Source of the DNA: Bacillota bacterium
GTDB taxonomy: Bacteria > Bacillota > DTU030 > DUMP01
Length of the DNA: 50,330 nt
Direction: 5' to 3'
Assembly: GCA_012839445.1 (NCBI GenBank)
Contig: DUNI01000012.1
Span: 1-50,330, forward strand
Below the pieces are notes generated by a model. The model saw only the letters and a program-made list of their open reading frames with translations, was not told where the DNA came from and did not search any database. Made by a program: the position numbers and the translations under genes. This document shows positions 6,026-16,824 of this stretch, piece by piece; positions within the stretch are counted from its first letter, which is position 1, and the number at the start of each line of letters is the position of its first letter.

Positions 6026-7351
6026 TTACAGAATTAGACTGGATGCTATAGTAAAATATATGGTTAAGGCTGCAGCGTCGACGATGGTGGTGATGAGTGG
6101 GCTGGCCATAATAGCCGGATCGACGTTAAATCGCTTGGCTATCATAGGTAACATACCGCCTACCACCTTGGCCAGAAGCACGGTAAAAAATAGGCTGATA
6201 CACACAGTCACTGCTATTGGTAAAGAGACGCCTTGAAGATACAATCGCAATAAGTTCGTGCCAGCTAACGCTAACCCTACCACTATGCCTACTAACATCT
6301 CTTTGACTATAATTTTTGGTAGGTCATCAGATTCTATGTCTCCTAGGGCAATTCCACGAATCACCAATGTGGACGACTGGGAACCGGCATTTCCTCCGGT
6401 GTCCATCAGCATAGGAATAAAAGCGGCCAACAGGACTGAAGATTGCAGAACGTCTTCAAATCTCTGAACAATATTGGCAGTGAATGTAGCCGAGATCATT
6501 AATATTAACAACCAACCTACCCGGTGTTTGGCCAGTGTTAGCACACTGGTTTTTAGGTATTTATCTTCGACCGGGGCAATACCGGCCATTATTTGAAAGT
6601 CTTCGGTAGCTTCCTCTTCGATAATATCAAGAATGTCATCGACGGTGATTATTCCTACCAGACGATTTTCATTATCTACGACTGGCATGGACATCAGATC
6701 GTACTTAATAAATTTAGCTGCCACATCTTCTTGATCATCTAGAGTGTATACATAAGTGATATTTGTTTCCATTATGTTTCCTACTAAGTCATCTTCTTCA
6801 CTTAGTATGATTCTTCGTATAGTCACTATCCCTTCAAGTTTACGTTCATTATCAATAACGTAACAGGTATCGATTGTTTCTTTATCTAGTCCGGTCTTTT
6901 TAATGCGCTTTAAAGCATCCTTAACAGTCATTTCTTTTTTGAGATCTACAAACTCAATAGTCATTAAGCTACCGGCGGAGTTCTCCGGGTAGTTTAGAAA
7001 CTGGTTCAAAAGACGGCGGGTATTCTCATCAGCATTCTTTAACACTTTTTTAACAAAATTAGCAGGCATCTCTTCCAGGAAATCGATGGTATCGTCGAAG
7101 CGTAGCTCGTCGAGGATGGAACGGATTTCTCTGTCAGTAATATTCACAACCACATATTTTTGTTGTTCAGGTGACATATATGAAAAGACGCTAGCGGCGC
7201 TGTCCTTAGATAGCAATCTAAACAGCATTAGAGATTTTTCCAGTGACAAGTCTTCCAAAAAATGGGCGATGTCTACGGGGTTCATTTCTAGTAGTCGGGC
7301 TCTTGCTTGCCCGAACAAATTGTGCTCGACTAAATCTATGACTCGTTGCAT
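6026..7351 (-). CDS. mgtE: Magnesium transporter MgtE
   Basis: Mg2+ channel/transporter of the inner membrane. The order is an MgtE N domain (about 10-125, with SPEQQKYVVVNI), a tandem CBS pair (about 130-255, with VKDALKRIKKTGLD and MPVVDNENRLVGIITVDDILDIIEEE), then a C-terminal five-helix pore domain with MLMDTGGNAGSQSSTLVIRG and ITTIVDAAALTIYFTIA. The ORF track starts 28 codons earlier, but ATG 7351 has AAAGGAGG eight bases upstream and gives the normal N-terminus MQRVIDLVEHN, 441 aa. It is divergent from nadE. No M-box riboswitch fits in the short 155-base intergenic space. Confidence 0.96.
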   Translation of the reverse strand: MQRVIDLVEHNLFGQARARLLEMNPVDIAHFLEDLSLEKSLMLFRLLSKDSAASVFSYMSPEQQKYVVVNITDREIRSILDELRFDDTIDFLEEMPANFVKKVLKNADENTRRLLNQFLNYPENSAGSLMTIEFVDLKKEMTVKDALKRIKKTGLDKETIDTCYVIDNERKLEGIVTIRRIILSEEDDLVGNIMETNITYVYTLDDQEDVAAKFIKYDLMSMPVVDNENRLVGIITVDDILDIIEEEATEDFQIMAGIAPVEDKYLKTSVLTLAKHRVGWLLILMISATFTANIVQRFEDVLQSSVLLAAFIPMLMDTGGNAGSQSSTLVIRGIALGDIESDDLPKIIVKEMLVGIVVGLALAGTNLLRLYLQGVSLPIAVTVCISLFFTVLLAKVVGGMLPMIAKRFNVDPAIMASPLITTIVDAAALTIYFTIASSLIL

Positions 7352-7443
7352 ATAGAAAGCCTCCTTTGCTGTATTAGTTTGAGATTTATTACCGCTGCGC
7401 ATTCCATTATTATTTCGAGAAGTTCTAATAGCCATCCCTATCG

Positions 7444-7473
7444 TTGACCCTAGCTTTGAGAAAGTGTTATAGT
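7444..7473 (+). promoter_or_regulatory. Probable promoter for nadE
   Basis: TTGACC, 18 bases, TATAGT, preceded by an extended -10 TGT. It sits about 35 bases before the nadE start codon. Confidence 0.6.
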
Positions 7474-7506
7474 TGCGTTGACAGAGTTTAGAAGGGGAGG
7501 ACGTTA

Positions 7507-8229
7507 ATGGATACAGCGTTACTGGCAGATAAGCTTATCAAATGGATTAGCAATCAAGTAGTGGCAGCCGGTGGAAAAGGAGTGGTTTTTGGGTTAAGCG
7601 GAGGTCTGGATTCGGCGGTGGTAGCCGGCTTGGCTAAAAGGGCATTTCCGAAAACATCGCTCGGTGTAATCATGCCTTGCTATAGCCATCCTCAAGATGC
7701 GGCTCATGCCCGGTTGGTGGCACAAAAGGTCTCTTTATCTGTATATGAAGTGGTTCTAGATAAAGCATATGATGTCCTTCTTGATCTGGTATCTAGGGTG
7801 GATCAGAGTAAACCTAAACAACTGGCCGCTGCTAACGTAAAGTCAAGATTGCGTATGATTACCCTATATTATTTAGCAGCTCAACATGATTACTTAGTAG
7901 TGGGAAGTAGCAACAAGAGTGAACTGACTGTAGGGTATTTTACCAAGCATGGGGATGTGGGAGATATTTTACCGCTTGGTAACCTGGTTAAGAAGCAAGT
8001 AAAAGAATTAGCGCGTTACTTGGATATACCGGAAGAAGTTATTAACAAGCCACCGTCTGCTGGTTTGTGGGTTGGGCAAACAGATGAAGCCGAGATGGGA
8101 TTAAGTTATGATGAATTGGATTGTTTCATACTTTCCGGGCAAGCATCGCCGGAGATAGGCCGCCGCATTTTAGGCTTGAAGCAAAAAAGCGAGCATAAGC
8201 GCCGACTGGCGCCACATCCAGATTTCTAG
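7507..8229 (+). CDS. nadE: NH3-dependent NAD+ synthetase
   Basis: Catalyses the last step of NAD biosynthesis, deamido-NAD to NAD+, using ammonia and ATP. The PP-loop GLSGGLDSAVVAGLA lies at about 29-43 and the conserved VGSSNKSELTVGYFTKHGD at about 136-154, with the deamido-NAD-binding PPSAGLW segment further on. Length 240 aa fits the short, glutaminase-free class. The ATG has AGGGGAGG eight bases upstream. It is divergent from mgtE and is followed by a 195-base gap before yebC, in which I see only a weak -10 box (TAGAAT at 8341). Confidence 0.95.
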   Translation: MDTALLADKLIKWISNQVVAAGGKGVVFGLSGGLDSAVVAGLAKRAFPKTSLGVIMPCYSHPQDAAHARLVAQKVSLSVYEVVLDKAYDVLLDLVSRVDQSKPKQLAAANVKSRLRMITLYYLAAQHDYLVVGSSNKSELTVGYFTKHGDVGDILPLGNLVKKQVKELARYLDIPEEVINKPPSAGLWVGQTDEAEMGLSYDELDCFILSGQASPEIGRRILGLKQKSEHKRRLAPHPDF

Positions 8230-8424
8230 CAAGGACAACCTAGTTGTTTCTGTTAGTCGGTTACTGGATGACTATCGACAAGGCATGCACGCAGCTATAC
8301 GTCTTTAACTCTCCCGCTTTAATAATGGAGTGGTTCGTGGTAGAATAAAAAAGTAAGGGATTTGTTCTGTTATTTAACAATGCGTGGATTCCCGGCTACG
8401 CAGGCTTAAGCGGGGTGAGAAGTG

Positions 8425-9180
8425 ATGGCGGGACATTCTAAGTGGTCGAACATTAAGCGTAAGAAAGCCAAGACTGATGCGGTGCGGAGTCGCCTATTTA
8501 CTCGTCTTGGCCGGGAGATAATGGTGGCGGTACGAGAAGGTGGATCTGATCCCGAGACTAACTTTAGATTGAATATGGTTATAGACAAGGCACGTAATGC
8601 CAACATGCCAAACGATAATATTATACGTGCTATTCAACGCGGTAGTGGTACTCTGGAAGGTTCAAATCTGGAGGAAGTTGTGTACGAAGGCTACGGTCCG
8701 GGAGGCGTGGCTGTTATGTTGGAACTTCTTACAGATAATCGCAACCGTACAGCTTCTGAGATTCGTCACATTTTTTCAAGACACGGGGGGAACTTAGGCG
8801 AAGGTGGATGTGTGGCCTGGATGTTTTCACAAAAAGGAAGTCTACTTATAGACCGGTCTGGGTTAGAAAAAAGCATAGATGAAGTGATGATGGATGCGTT
8901 GGATGCAGGAGCTGAGGATGTACAAGAAGATGGTGAAATGATTGAGATTCTTACCGCACCAGCGGATTTCGCTGATGTGGAGGAGGCGCTGGCAAAAAAG
9001 GGATATCAATTTGACGAAGCTCAAATAGCCCGTATTCCCCAAAACACGGTGAAGCTAGATCGGGATGATGCTGAGCTTACACTTAAGCTCATGGACGAAT
9101 TGGAGGAACATGATGATGTCCAAGATGTTTACTCCAATTTTGACATCCCAGATGATATTTTGGCTGAACTAGAATCATAA
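8425..9180 (+). CDS. yebC: YebC/PmpR-family protein
   Basis: YebC-family protein, annotated as a DNA-binding regulator and more recently as a translation factor that eases ribosome stalling. It starts MAGHSKWSNIKRKKAKTDA, the family signature, followed by NMPNDNIIRAIQRGSG and YEGYGPGGVAVMLE. At 251 aa it is full length. ATG 8425 follows GGGGTGAG; the ORF track uses the GTG one codon earlier. It precedes the ruvCAB cluster, the usual place for yebC in bacteria, and ends directly in an intrinsic terminator. Confidence 0.97.
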   Translation: MAGHSKWSNIKRKKAKTDAVRSRLFTRLGREIMVAVREGGSDPETNFRLNMVIDKARNANMPNDNIIRAIQRGSGTLEGSNLEEVVYEGYGPGGVAVMLELLTDNRNRTASEIRHIFSRHGGNLGEGGCVAWMFSQKGSLLIDRSGLEKSIDEVMMDALDAGAEDVQEDGEMIEILTAPADFADVEEALAKKGYQFDEAQIARIPQNTVKLDRDDAELTLKLMDELEEHDDVQDVYSNFDIPDDILAELES

Positions 9181-9208
9181 AAGGAGCGCCGAGCAGGCGC
9201 TCCTTTTG
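9179..9208 (+). terminator. Terminator of yebC
   Basis: AAAAGGAGCGCC, 5-base loop, GGCGCTCCTTTT: a 12-bp perfect stem starting within the yebC stop codon and closing in a T-run. Confidence 0.9.
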
Positions 9209-9278
9209 TATATTTAGGGCCGGGAAAGGGAATAGTACATTGATAGGCAAAGGCAATGCGTAAAAATGGAGGGATTTT

Positions 9279-9824
9279 ATGCGCTTTGTGCATTGCAACT
9301 CCCGGCCCTGGCTTCTTGGTCTTCTTTTGCTAACTCTTGTGGGGGCTACGGTTTTAGTTGTTACCATTAAGGGGCCAGGACTGGCTGTTAATCGTTACAA
9401 CAGTCAGCAAGCAACTACTGTGCCTAAATCTCCCCCTGTTCTGGTAGAAGAACTCCGTTATGAAGGTTGTGGGCATAGAGTTGAAGAGAAACGGGAGCTG
9501 TCGGCTGAACTCAGGTTATTAGCCCCAAAGGAGATAGCCCAGATTTATAACGCTAGCACTTACCAGACAAGCGACGAAAGACTCCGGTTGTTTAACGATC
9601 GCCCTGGTCTGTGTCCTGCCTGCAAGGAACACATTTTTGTTAGCCTAGACGGCGATGAAGTGGCGGTGTTTTATGGATTACCAGGAGGGCCCCAACAGCT
9701 AAAAGAACGAATACAAATAAGAACCGAGGGGTTACCGCTACAGGCGGTACTGGATCTTCGAAGAGGAATTCCAGTGACAAGTGAAAAAGAACTCTTACAT
9801 GTTTTAGAAGGCCTGATGAATTGA
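9279..9824 (+). CDS. BofC-like membrane-anchored protein (sporulation signalling candidate)
   Basis: Residues about 11-30 form one N-terminal membrane anchor (WLLGLLLLTLVGATVLVV); the remaining ~150 residues are extracytoplasmic. The C-terminal part (FVSLDGDEVAVFYGLPGG through SEKELLHVLEGL) follows the pattern of the BofC C-terminal domain, and the gene lies just upstream of ruvC-ruvA, the place of bofC in Bacillus. Two cysteine motifs, YEGCGH and CPACKEH, are visible and could form a disulfide or metal site. In Bacillus, BofC inhibits the SpoIVB protease in the mother-cell to forespore signal. Homology is suggested by pattern and position; I could not align it. Confidence 0.65.
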   Translation: MRFVHCNSRPWLLGLLLLTLVGATVLVVTIKGPGLAVNRYNSQQATTVPKSPPVLVEELRYEGCGHRVEEKRELSAELRLLAPKEIAQIYNASTYQTSDERLRLFNDRPGLCPACKEHIFVSLDGDEVAVFYGLPGGPQQLKERIQIRTEGLPLQAVLDLRRGIPVTSEKELLHVLEGLMN

Positions 9825-9840
9825 TCAGGCTTGTTTTTTT
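9811..9840 (+). terminator. Terminator of the BofC-like gene
   Basis: GCCTGAT / ATCAGGC with a 6-base loop, then TTG and seven T residues. It overlaps the last codons of the gene. Confidence 0.8.
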
Positions 9841-9906
9841 GCTTTGGCAGGGTTTTGCTGGTAGGTTGTAGAAAAATGTTGGGAGTACAAAGAGAGGGAG
9901 AGGACA

Positions 9907-10404
9907 ATGCTTATTTGTGGTATAGATCCTGGTATTGCCCGATTAGGTTATGCCTTGTTGCACCAAGATTCGGGACGGTCGGAAGTTCATACTTTTGGCT
10001 GCTTGGAAACGCCGGTTGACATGCCGGTGCCACAGAGGCTTCTGAGTCTACATGAGCAGCTATCTGAAGTTCTGGCCGCTAAGCCGCAGGCGGTGGCAAT
10101 AGAGACTTTGTTTTTTAATAAAAATGTACGTACTGCATTTTCGGTAGCTGAGGCTCGAGGAGTGGTGCTACTTTCATGTGCTGAGCGGGATATTCCAGTA
10201 TTCGAATATACGCCACCCCAGGTGAAGCAAGCCGTGGTTGGTTATGGTCGAGCCGAAAAGCGTCAAGTTCAGATTATGCTTCAACGGATCATGAAATTAG
10301 GTGACATTCCCCGGCCTGATGATGCCGCTGATGCCCTCGCTATTGCTTTCTGTCATGCTCAAGTAGCCCGATTCAAACAAAGGTTGCAACAGGGGGTGCA
10401 GTGA
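9907..10404 (+). CDS. ruvC: Crossover junction endodeoxyribonuclease RuvC
   Basis: Resolves Holliday junctions together with RuvAB. Catalytic acidic residues are visible in the expected places: Asp in ICGIDPGIARLGYALL, Glu in AIETLFFNKN, and the Asp pair in RPDDAADALAIA. Length 165 aa is normal. The ATG has GAGGGAGAGG upstream. Its stop codon overlaps the ruvA GTG start by four bases, so ruvC and ruvA are translationally coupled. Confidence 0.98.
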   Translation: MLICGIDPGIARLGYALLHQDSGRSEVHTFGCLETPVDMPVPQRLLSLHEQLSEVLAAKPQAVAIETLFFNKNVRTAFSVAEARGVVLLSCAERDIPVFEYTPPQVKQAVVGYGRAEKRQVQIMLQRIMKLGDIPRPDDAADALAIAFCHAQVARFKQRLQQGVQ

Positions 10405-10988
10405 GACTGTTTGATTATATCCGTGGCGTCTTGATTGAAAAGACGACTGAAAGGGCTGTGCTGGAAGTAGGTGGTATAGGGTTTGCCTTGACCATCACTG
10501 CTACCACATCCCAAGAACTGCCGTTAGCAGGCGAGACTGCTACAATATTCACGTATCTTCATGTCCGAGAAGATAGTCTGACTTTGTTCGGTTTCACTTC
10601 ACGGTTAGAACGCTCCGTATTCACCATGCTACTGGATGTAGGAGGCATTGGTCCTCGGACAGCCCAAGCAGTCTTATCTACACTTACGGCAACAGCATTT
10701 ATTCAAGCAGTCAATAGTGGGGACATGGCTGCTTTACTTAAGGTAAGTGGTGTAGGTAAAAAGACAGCCCAAAGAATAATTCTTGAACTAAAAGATAAGT
10801 TGCGTCGGCTAGCACAGGAAACAAATGTGACAACGATATCCACTGCCGAACCGGATCTAGCGGCGGCAGCACTGATACAGTTAGGTTATACTGACGAGGA
10901 GGTGCAAATGGCTCTTGCCAACGTAGAAAGTAGCGCGGACACGGCAAAACGTGTACGCTCCGCTTTAGAAGTTTTAAGGAAGAGGTAA
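10401..10988 (+). CDS. ruvA: Holliday junction branch migration protein RuvA
   Basis: Tetrameric DNA-binding subunit of the RuvAB branch-migration motor. Domain I is an OB fold ([15 protein letters not shown]), domain II has helix-hairpin-helix elements ([17 protein letters not shown] and [19 protein letters not shown]), and domain III is a C-terminal RuvB-binding helical domain ([17 protein letters not shown]). Start is GTG overlapping ruvC. Length 195 aa is normal. Confidence 0.98.
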   Translation: MRLFDYIRGVLIEKTTERAVLEVGGIGFALTITATTSQELPLAGETATIFTYLHVREDSLTLFGFTSRLERSVFTMLLDVGGIGPRTAQAVLSTLTATAFIQAVNSGDMAALLKVSGVGKKTAQRIILELKDKLRRLAQETNVTTISTAEPDLAAAALIQLGYTDEEVQMALANVESSADTAKRVRSALEVLRKR

Positions 10989-10995
10989 CCAATAT

Positions 10996-12027
10996 ATGCA
11001 AGAGAGAATTATTGCCGGCGAGGCTTTGCCAGGAGACAAGGAACTAGAAGTAACTTTAAGGCCCCAACGGTTGCAGGATTTCGTTGGCCAGGAACGGGCG
11101 AAGGCGAATCTGGAGGTTTTCATACAAGCGGCAAAGCTTCGCGAGGAGAGCTTAGATCACGTATTACTATATGGCCCTCCAGGTTTGGGCAAGACAACAC
11201 TGGCTCGCATAATTGCTAGAGAGCTTGGGGTAAACATTCAAACAACTTCTGGGCCGGCCATAGAACGCCCTGGTGACCTAGCGGCTATCCTCACTGGTCT
11301 TAACCAGGGGGATGTGCTTTTTATTGATGAAATCCATCGTTTAAGTCGGACAGTGGAGGAGATACTTTATCCGGCTATGGAGGATTTTGCTTTAGACATT
11401 ATAGTAGGGAAAGGACCTAGTGCTCGTTCGTTACGTCTTGATCTGGTCCATTTTACCTTAATAGGAGCTACTACGCGTATAGGATTGTTAACCTCTCCGC
11501 TCAGGGATCGATTTGGTGTTGTGGCTCGATTGGAGTATTACCAGCCGGAAGCTTTACAAGAAATCATTTTCCGTACTGCTAGTATTTTAGGGGTTACTAT
11601 CACTGCTGAGGCAGCCTTAGAAGTGGCTACTAGGGCTCGTGGTACTCCGCGCATAGCTAATCGATTGCTGAAAAGAGTACGCGATTTTGCTCAAGTCAAG
11701 TCCGAAGATATGATTTCGGTGGATACTGCTCGAGGAGCTCTGGCTTCGTTGGAAGTAGATCCATTAGGACTGGATCGTTCTGATAGACAACTACTTACGG
11801 CACTGATCAATAATTTTGGTGGTGGGCCGGTAGGATTAGATACGTTGGCGGCCATACTAAGTGAGGATGCCGGTACTGTGGAAGAAGTGTACGAGCCTTT
11901 CTTGCTACAGCAGGGGTTGATTATGCGCACAGCCCGTGGTCGCATGGCCACCTCTTTGGCTTACCGGCATATGGGAATAGAAATGCCAGCAGGTCTAGAG
12001 CAGATGGAGATAACAGGGAGTGAGTAA
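10996..12027 (+). CDS. ruvB: Holliday junction branch migration helicase RuvB
   Basis: Hexameric AAA+ motor that drives branch migration with RuvA. Walker A is [14 protein letters not shown], Walker B is [12 protein letters not shown], the sensor is GATTRIG, and a C-terminal winged helix contains [14 protein letters not shown] and the conserved GRMAT. Length 343 aa is standard. It starts seven bases after ruvA in the same operon, and the following DUF2905 gene starts right at its stop codon. Confidence 0.98.
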   Translation: MQERIIAGEALPGDKELEVTLRPQRLQDFVGQERAKANLEVFIQAAKLREESLDHVLLYGPPGLGKTTLARIIARELGVNIQTTSGPAIERPGDLAAILTGLNQGDVLFIDEIHRLSRTVEEILYPAMEDFALDIIVGKGPSARSLRLDLVHFTLIGATTRIGLLTSPLRDRFGVVARLEYYQPEALQEIIFRTASILGVTITAEAALEVATRARGTPRIANRLLKRVRDFAQVKSEDMISVDTARGALASLEVDPLGLDRSDRQLLTALINNFGGGPVGLDTLAAILSEDAGTVEEVYEPFLLQQGLIMRTARGRMATSLAYRHMGIEMPAGLEQMEITGSE

Positions 12028-12028
12028 A

Positions 12029-12250
12029 GTGCCTGGCTTGGATCCTTTCGGTAAAATACTCATGGGCTTGGGTGGCTTGCTGTTCATTCTTGGAGCTTTG
12101 TTAACCTTTGGTGGCCGTCTATTTCGTTTTGGACGTTTACCAGGAGATATTTTAGTTCAGCGCGGTAATTTTACTTTTTATTTTCCTATCCTTACTTGCT
12201 TAATCTTGAGCATTATTCTTAGTCTTATAATGAGAGTTTTTCGTCGTTGA
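12029..12250 (+). CDS. DUF2905 family small membrane protein
   Basis: Two predicted membrane helices (MGLGGLLFILGALLTFG and FYFPILTCLILSIILSLIM) flank the family signature GRLPGDI. Such proteins commonly follow ruvB in Firmicutes; the function is unknown. I choose GTG 12029 instead of the track's GTG 12020, because GGGAG at 12016-12020 then stands eight bases upstream while the earlier GTG overlaps it. This gives 73 aa and a 1-base gap after ruvB. Confidence 0.9.
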   Translation: MPGLDPFGKILMGLGGLLFILGALLTFGGRLFRFGRLPGDILVQRGNFTFYFPILTCLILSIILSLIMRVFRR

Positions 12251-12379
12251 GCTTTCCGTTCTATTATCGCCTGGTTGTTTTCTTAGTTAGTTCCCAGGTA
12301 CCATGACGGCAGCATCTAAAATGAGCTGACTGGTACGCAATGCGGTAATAAATTTCATTTTCAGGTTAGGGGTGAAGAG

Positions 12380-13693
12380 GTGGTTAAGGCTTCTAACAGA
12401 ACTATATGGATGACTCCGCTGCTAATAGTGCTATTGCTGTTAGTGACGGTATCAGGAGCAAAGGCAGCACCTATGGTACGGGTAGGTCTTACTGTAGGTG
12501 GGTCTGCTGTTCGAATAAGAGGCAGCGGTTTGCTAATCGATCCTAATGGCAATGTAGTAACCGAAATAAATAATAGTAACTTAAATTTGACAGCCGGTAG
12601 TGGGCAAGTTTGGTTAAGCGATACCCCGTACTCTTTTTTGCGTGCAACGCCAAGCAGTAGTGGTATCGATACTTATCTGCAGGTAAATGATAAGCCTTAC
12701 CGGGGAGATCTTATCATTAGTTCTTCTGTGGGTGGGATTCAGGTTGTAAATGAACTTGGCCTGGAGGATTATTTGTTAGGTGTTGTGCCGCAGGAAATGT
12801 CACCATCATGGCCTCTGGAGGCTCTCAAGGCCCAAGCAGTGGCGGCCAGGACGTTTACCCTTAAGAACATGAATAAACACCATGTGGACGGCTTTGACTT
12901 GTGCGACACGTCTCATTGTCAGGTATATGGTGGGGTGGCTGCCGAACATGAGGCTACGTCTATTGCTGTTGGGGATACTGCCGGCCTTGTTCTTAAGTAT
13001 GATGGAGATCTTATTGATGCATATTACCATGCCAGTTCCGGTGGTCGAACCGAGACGGCCGGTGCTGCCTGGGGACAAGACCGCCCTTATCTGACAGTGG
13101 TAGACGAGGAGGTTGACTTAGCTGACCCGTATGCTTTTTGGGAAGTAAGTTTTAGCTCAGAGGAATTAGGCGAACGCTTGGGTCGAGCAGGTTATCCGGT
13201 GGGTCCGGTAGAACGGATAGAAATCTCAAAGCGTACTCCTTCCGGACGTGCTGCCTCTGTTTTTGTTCAAGGGGTTTATGGGACAGCGGAGATCGCTGGT
13301 ACGCGCCTGCGTCAAGTGTTGAATTTACGAAGCACGTTGTTCGATATTGACGGACAGACAGTGGGCGAGGAAGCAGTTTGGCAGGAGCGGCAACAAGTTG
13401 TTGCGTTAGTCCAAGGTAGGAATAATTCTTTTACTACCGGTGTTCCTTCAGGTACACATGTTATTACGACAGGAGGCACAGTAGTCCTCAAGTCTCGAAC
13501 AGCATCTGGCGATATTAGCCGGGGAAAAGGCAAAGCTGAGATCATATTACAAGGCCGAGGTTATGGGCACGGTGTAGGTATGTCTCAGTGGGGGGCGAAG
13601 AACTTGGCCGAAAGTCAAAAGGAGGCCGACAAAGATATTTTCGTCCGGATTTTGACCCATTATTATAATGGCGTTACAATAGAGCCATACTGA
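12380..13693 (+). CDS. SpoIID/LytB domain protein (peptidoglycan lytic transglycosylase type)
   Basis: Secreted or membrane-anchored protein of the SpoIID family, which cuts glycan strands during engulfment or modifies amidase activity. A signal/anchor segment lies at residues 10-30 (WMTPLLIVLLLLVTVSG). The SpoIID core has the catalytic-Glu motif VVPQEMSPSWPLEALKAQAVAARTF at about 135-160, with DTSHCQVYGG and the C-terminal GRGYGHGVGMSQWGA. At 437 aa it is longer than Bacillus SpoIID (about 340) because of an N-terminal beta-rich region. Start is GTG. A location between the ruv genes and queA fits the vegetative SpoIID paralogue seen in Clostridia as well as true SpoIID, so I give no symbol. 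Confidence 0.9.
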   Translation: MVKASNRTIWMTPLLIVLLLLVTVSGAKAAPMVRVGLTVGGSAVRIRGSGLLIDPNGNVVTEINNSNLNLTAGSGQVWLSDTPYSFLRATPSSSGIDTYLQVNDKPYRGDLIISSSVGGIQVVNELGLEDYLLGVVPQEMSPSWPLEALKAQAVAARTFTLKNMNKHHVDGFDLCDTSHCQVYGGVAAEHEATSIAVGDTAGLVLKYDGDLIDAYYHASSGGRTETAGAAWGQDRPYLTVVDEEVDLADPYAFWEVSFSSEELGERLGRAGYPVGPVERIEISKRTPSGRAASVFVQGVYGTAEIAGTRLRQVLNLRSTLFDIDGQTVGEEAVWQERQQVVALVQGRNNSFTTGVPSGTHVITTGGTVVLKSRTASGDISRGKGKAEIILQGRGYGHGVGMSQWGAKNLAESQKEADKDIFVRILTHYYNGVTIEPY

Positions 13694-13719
13694 TTTTAAG
13701 TGCGAGGAGCGTCTTAGTT

Positions 13720-15914
<2,195 letters not shown>

Positions 15915-15959
15915 TGTTTTCGGCGAAGAATTAGTAAGATAATCCAGGGAGGGATTTTG

Positions 15960-16304
15960 GTGCCACAACAATTAGCTGGTCTGCTGCCCATGATAGTGTT
16001 TTTTGTCATTTTCTACTTATTTTTGATTCGGCCGCAGCAAAAGCAGCGCAAGGAACGCCAGGAAATGCTGAATGCTTTAAGGAAAGGAGACAAGGTAGTT
16101 ACAATCGGTGGCATCCATGGCACTCTTACCAGTGTCAAGGAGCATCAAGTGAGACTTAAGGTCGCGGACAATCTAGAGCTAAGGCTTAACCGCGAAGCTA
16201 TAGGCTATGTAACTAAAGAAGCCAAGACTAAAGAAACTAAAAAAGAGGAGCCGGCTTCAGAACAACAAGAGGATGCGGGCACAGACGAAGAACAAAATAA
16301 CTAG
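15960..16304 (+). CDS. yajC: Preprotein translocase subunit YajC
   Basis: Small single-pass protein associated with SecDF. One N-terminal helix (LLPMIVFFVIFYLFLIRPQQKQRKE) carries the family's RPQQK motif, followed by the KGDKVVTIGGIHGTL fold and an acidic/lysine-rich C-terminal tail (114 aa in all). GTG 15960 is preferred over TTG 15957 because GGGAGGG is then six bases away. The tgt-yajC-secDF order is conserved in bacteria; here three genes lie between yajC and secDF. Confidence 0.96.
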   Translation: MPQQLAGLLPMIVFFVIFYLFLIRPQQKQRKERQEMLNALRKGDKVVTIGGIHGTLTSVKEHQVRLKVADNLELRLNREAIGYVTKEAKTKETKKEEPASEQQEDAGTDEEQNN

Positions 16305-16313
16305 TCAAAGCAG

Positions 16314-16338
16314 AAACAGGCGTTATAGCCTGTTTTTT
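16314..16338 (+). terminator. Terminator of the queA-tgt-yajC operon
   Basis: AAACAGGC, a 6-base loop, GCCTGTTTTTT, ten bases after the yajC stop codon. Confidence 0.85.
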
Positions 16339-16411
16339 GCTTGTCTACAGTCATGCTGTTTGATCTGGGTGCGTACATTACCATGAGGAGCAAACAGCGA
16401 GGTGATGATTA

Positions 16412-16813
16412 ATGAAGAAGAGTTCGCGGATGCAAACGGATGTCGGTCTCGTGTTTTCGCTCAAGGTATTGATTAAGGCTGTCTTGTTAGCTCTGGCAGT
16501 GTATATTATTTTAGCTTTCTTAGTTACGGTGGTAATCAACTTTCGTAGTGAATTGGAAGTGAAATTGCCTACGTTAGCCTACGTGGCTCAATATCTAACG
16601 GTCTTTGTCACAGGTATAGCTGCTGGACGTGCGGCGGAGCAGTCGGGCTGGCTACATGGGTTAGGGGCAGGAATGGTTTTCGCGATAATTGTTTTGGTTG
16701 TTGGCAGTTTCTTGTTACCTGTTAAGTCACCAGTAGCCGGTAGGGTATTGTGGCAGGTATTACCTGCTGCGCTATTGGGCATGGGCGGTGGCGCTGTAGG
16801 GGCCAATTTGTAG
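16412..16813 (+). CDS. TIGR04086 family membrane protein
   Basis: A 133-residue protein with four predicted membrane helices (about 20-45, 57-75, 85-103 and 113-131), Gly-rich in the last two (LHGLGAGMVFAI and LPAALLGMGGGAVGANL). It matches the general layout and neighbourhood (beside yajC and secDF) of the TIGR04086 family of Clostridia and Bacilli, whose function is unknown. The ATG has GAGGTGATGATTA upstream. Its stop codon is followed after 11 bases by the carboxypeptidase start. Confidence 0.8.
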   Translation: MKKSSRMQTDVGLVFSLKVLIKAVLLALAVYIILAFLVTVVINFRSELEVKLPTLAYVAQYLTVFVTGIAAGRAAEQSGWLHGLGAGMVFAIIVLVVGSFLLPVKSPVAGRVLWQVLPAALLGMGGGAVGANL

Positions 16814-16824
16814 GAGGCTCGCTA

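Noticed and set aside
7352-7506. M-box (Mg2+) riboswitch for mgtE
   Set aside because: The whole mgtE-nadE space is about 155 bases and must also hold the nadE promoter; no M-box stems or conserved sequence are visible.
8230-8308. Open frame after nadE reading SSKDNLVVSVSRLLDDYRQGMHAAIRL to a stop at 8308
   Set aside because: It overlaps nadE in another frame, has no start codon with a ribosome site, and resembles no protein I recognise. It could be a relic, but there is no positive evidence.
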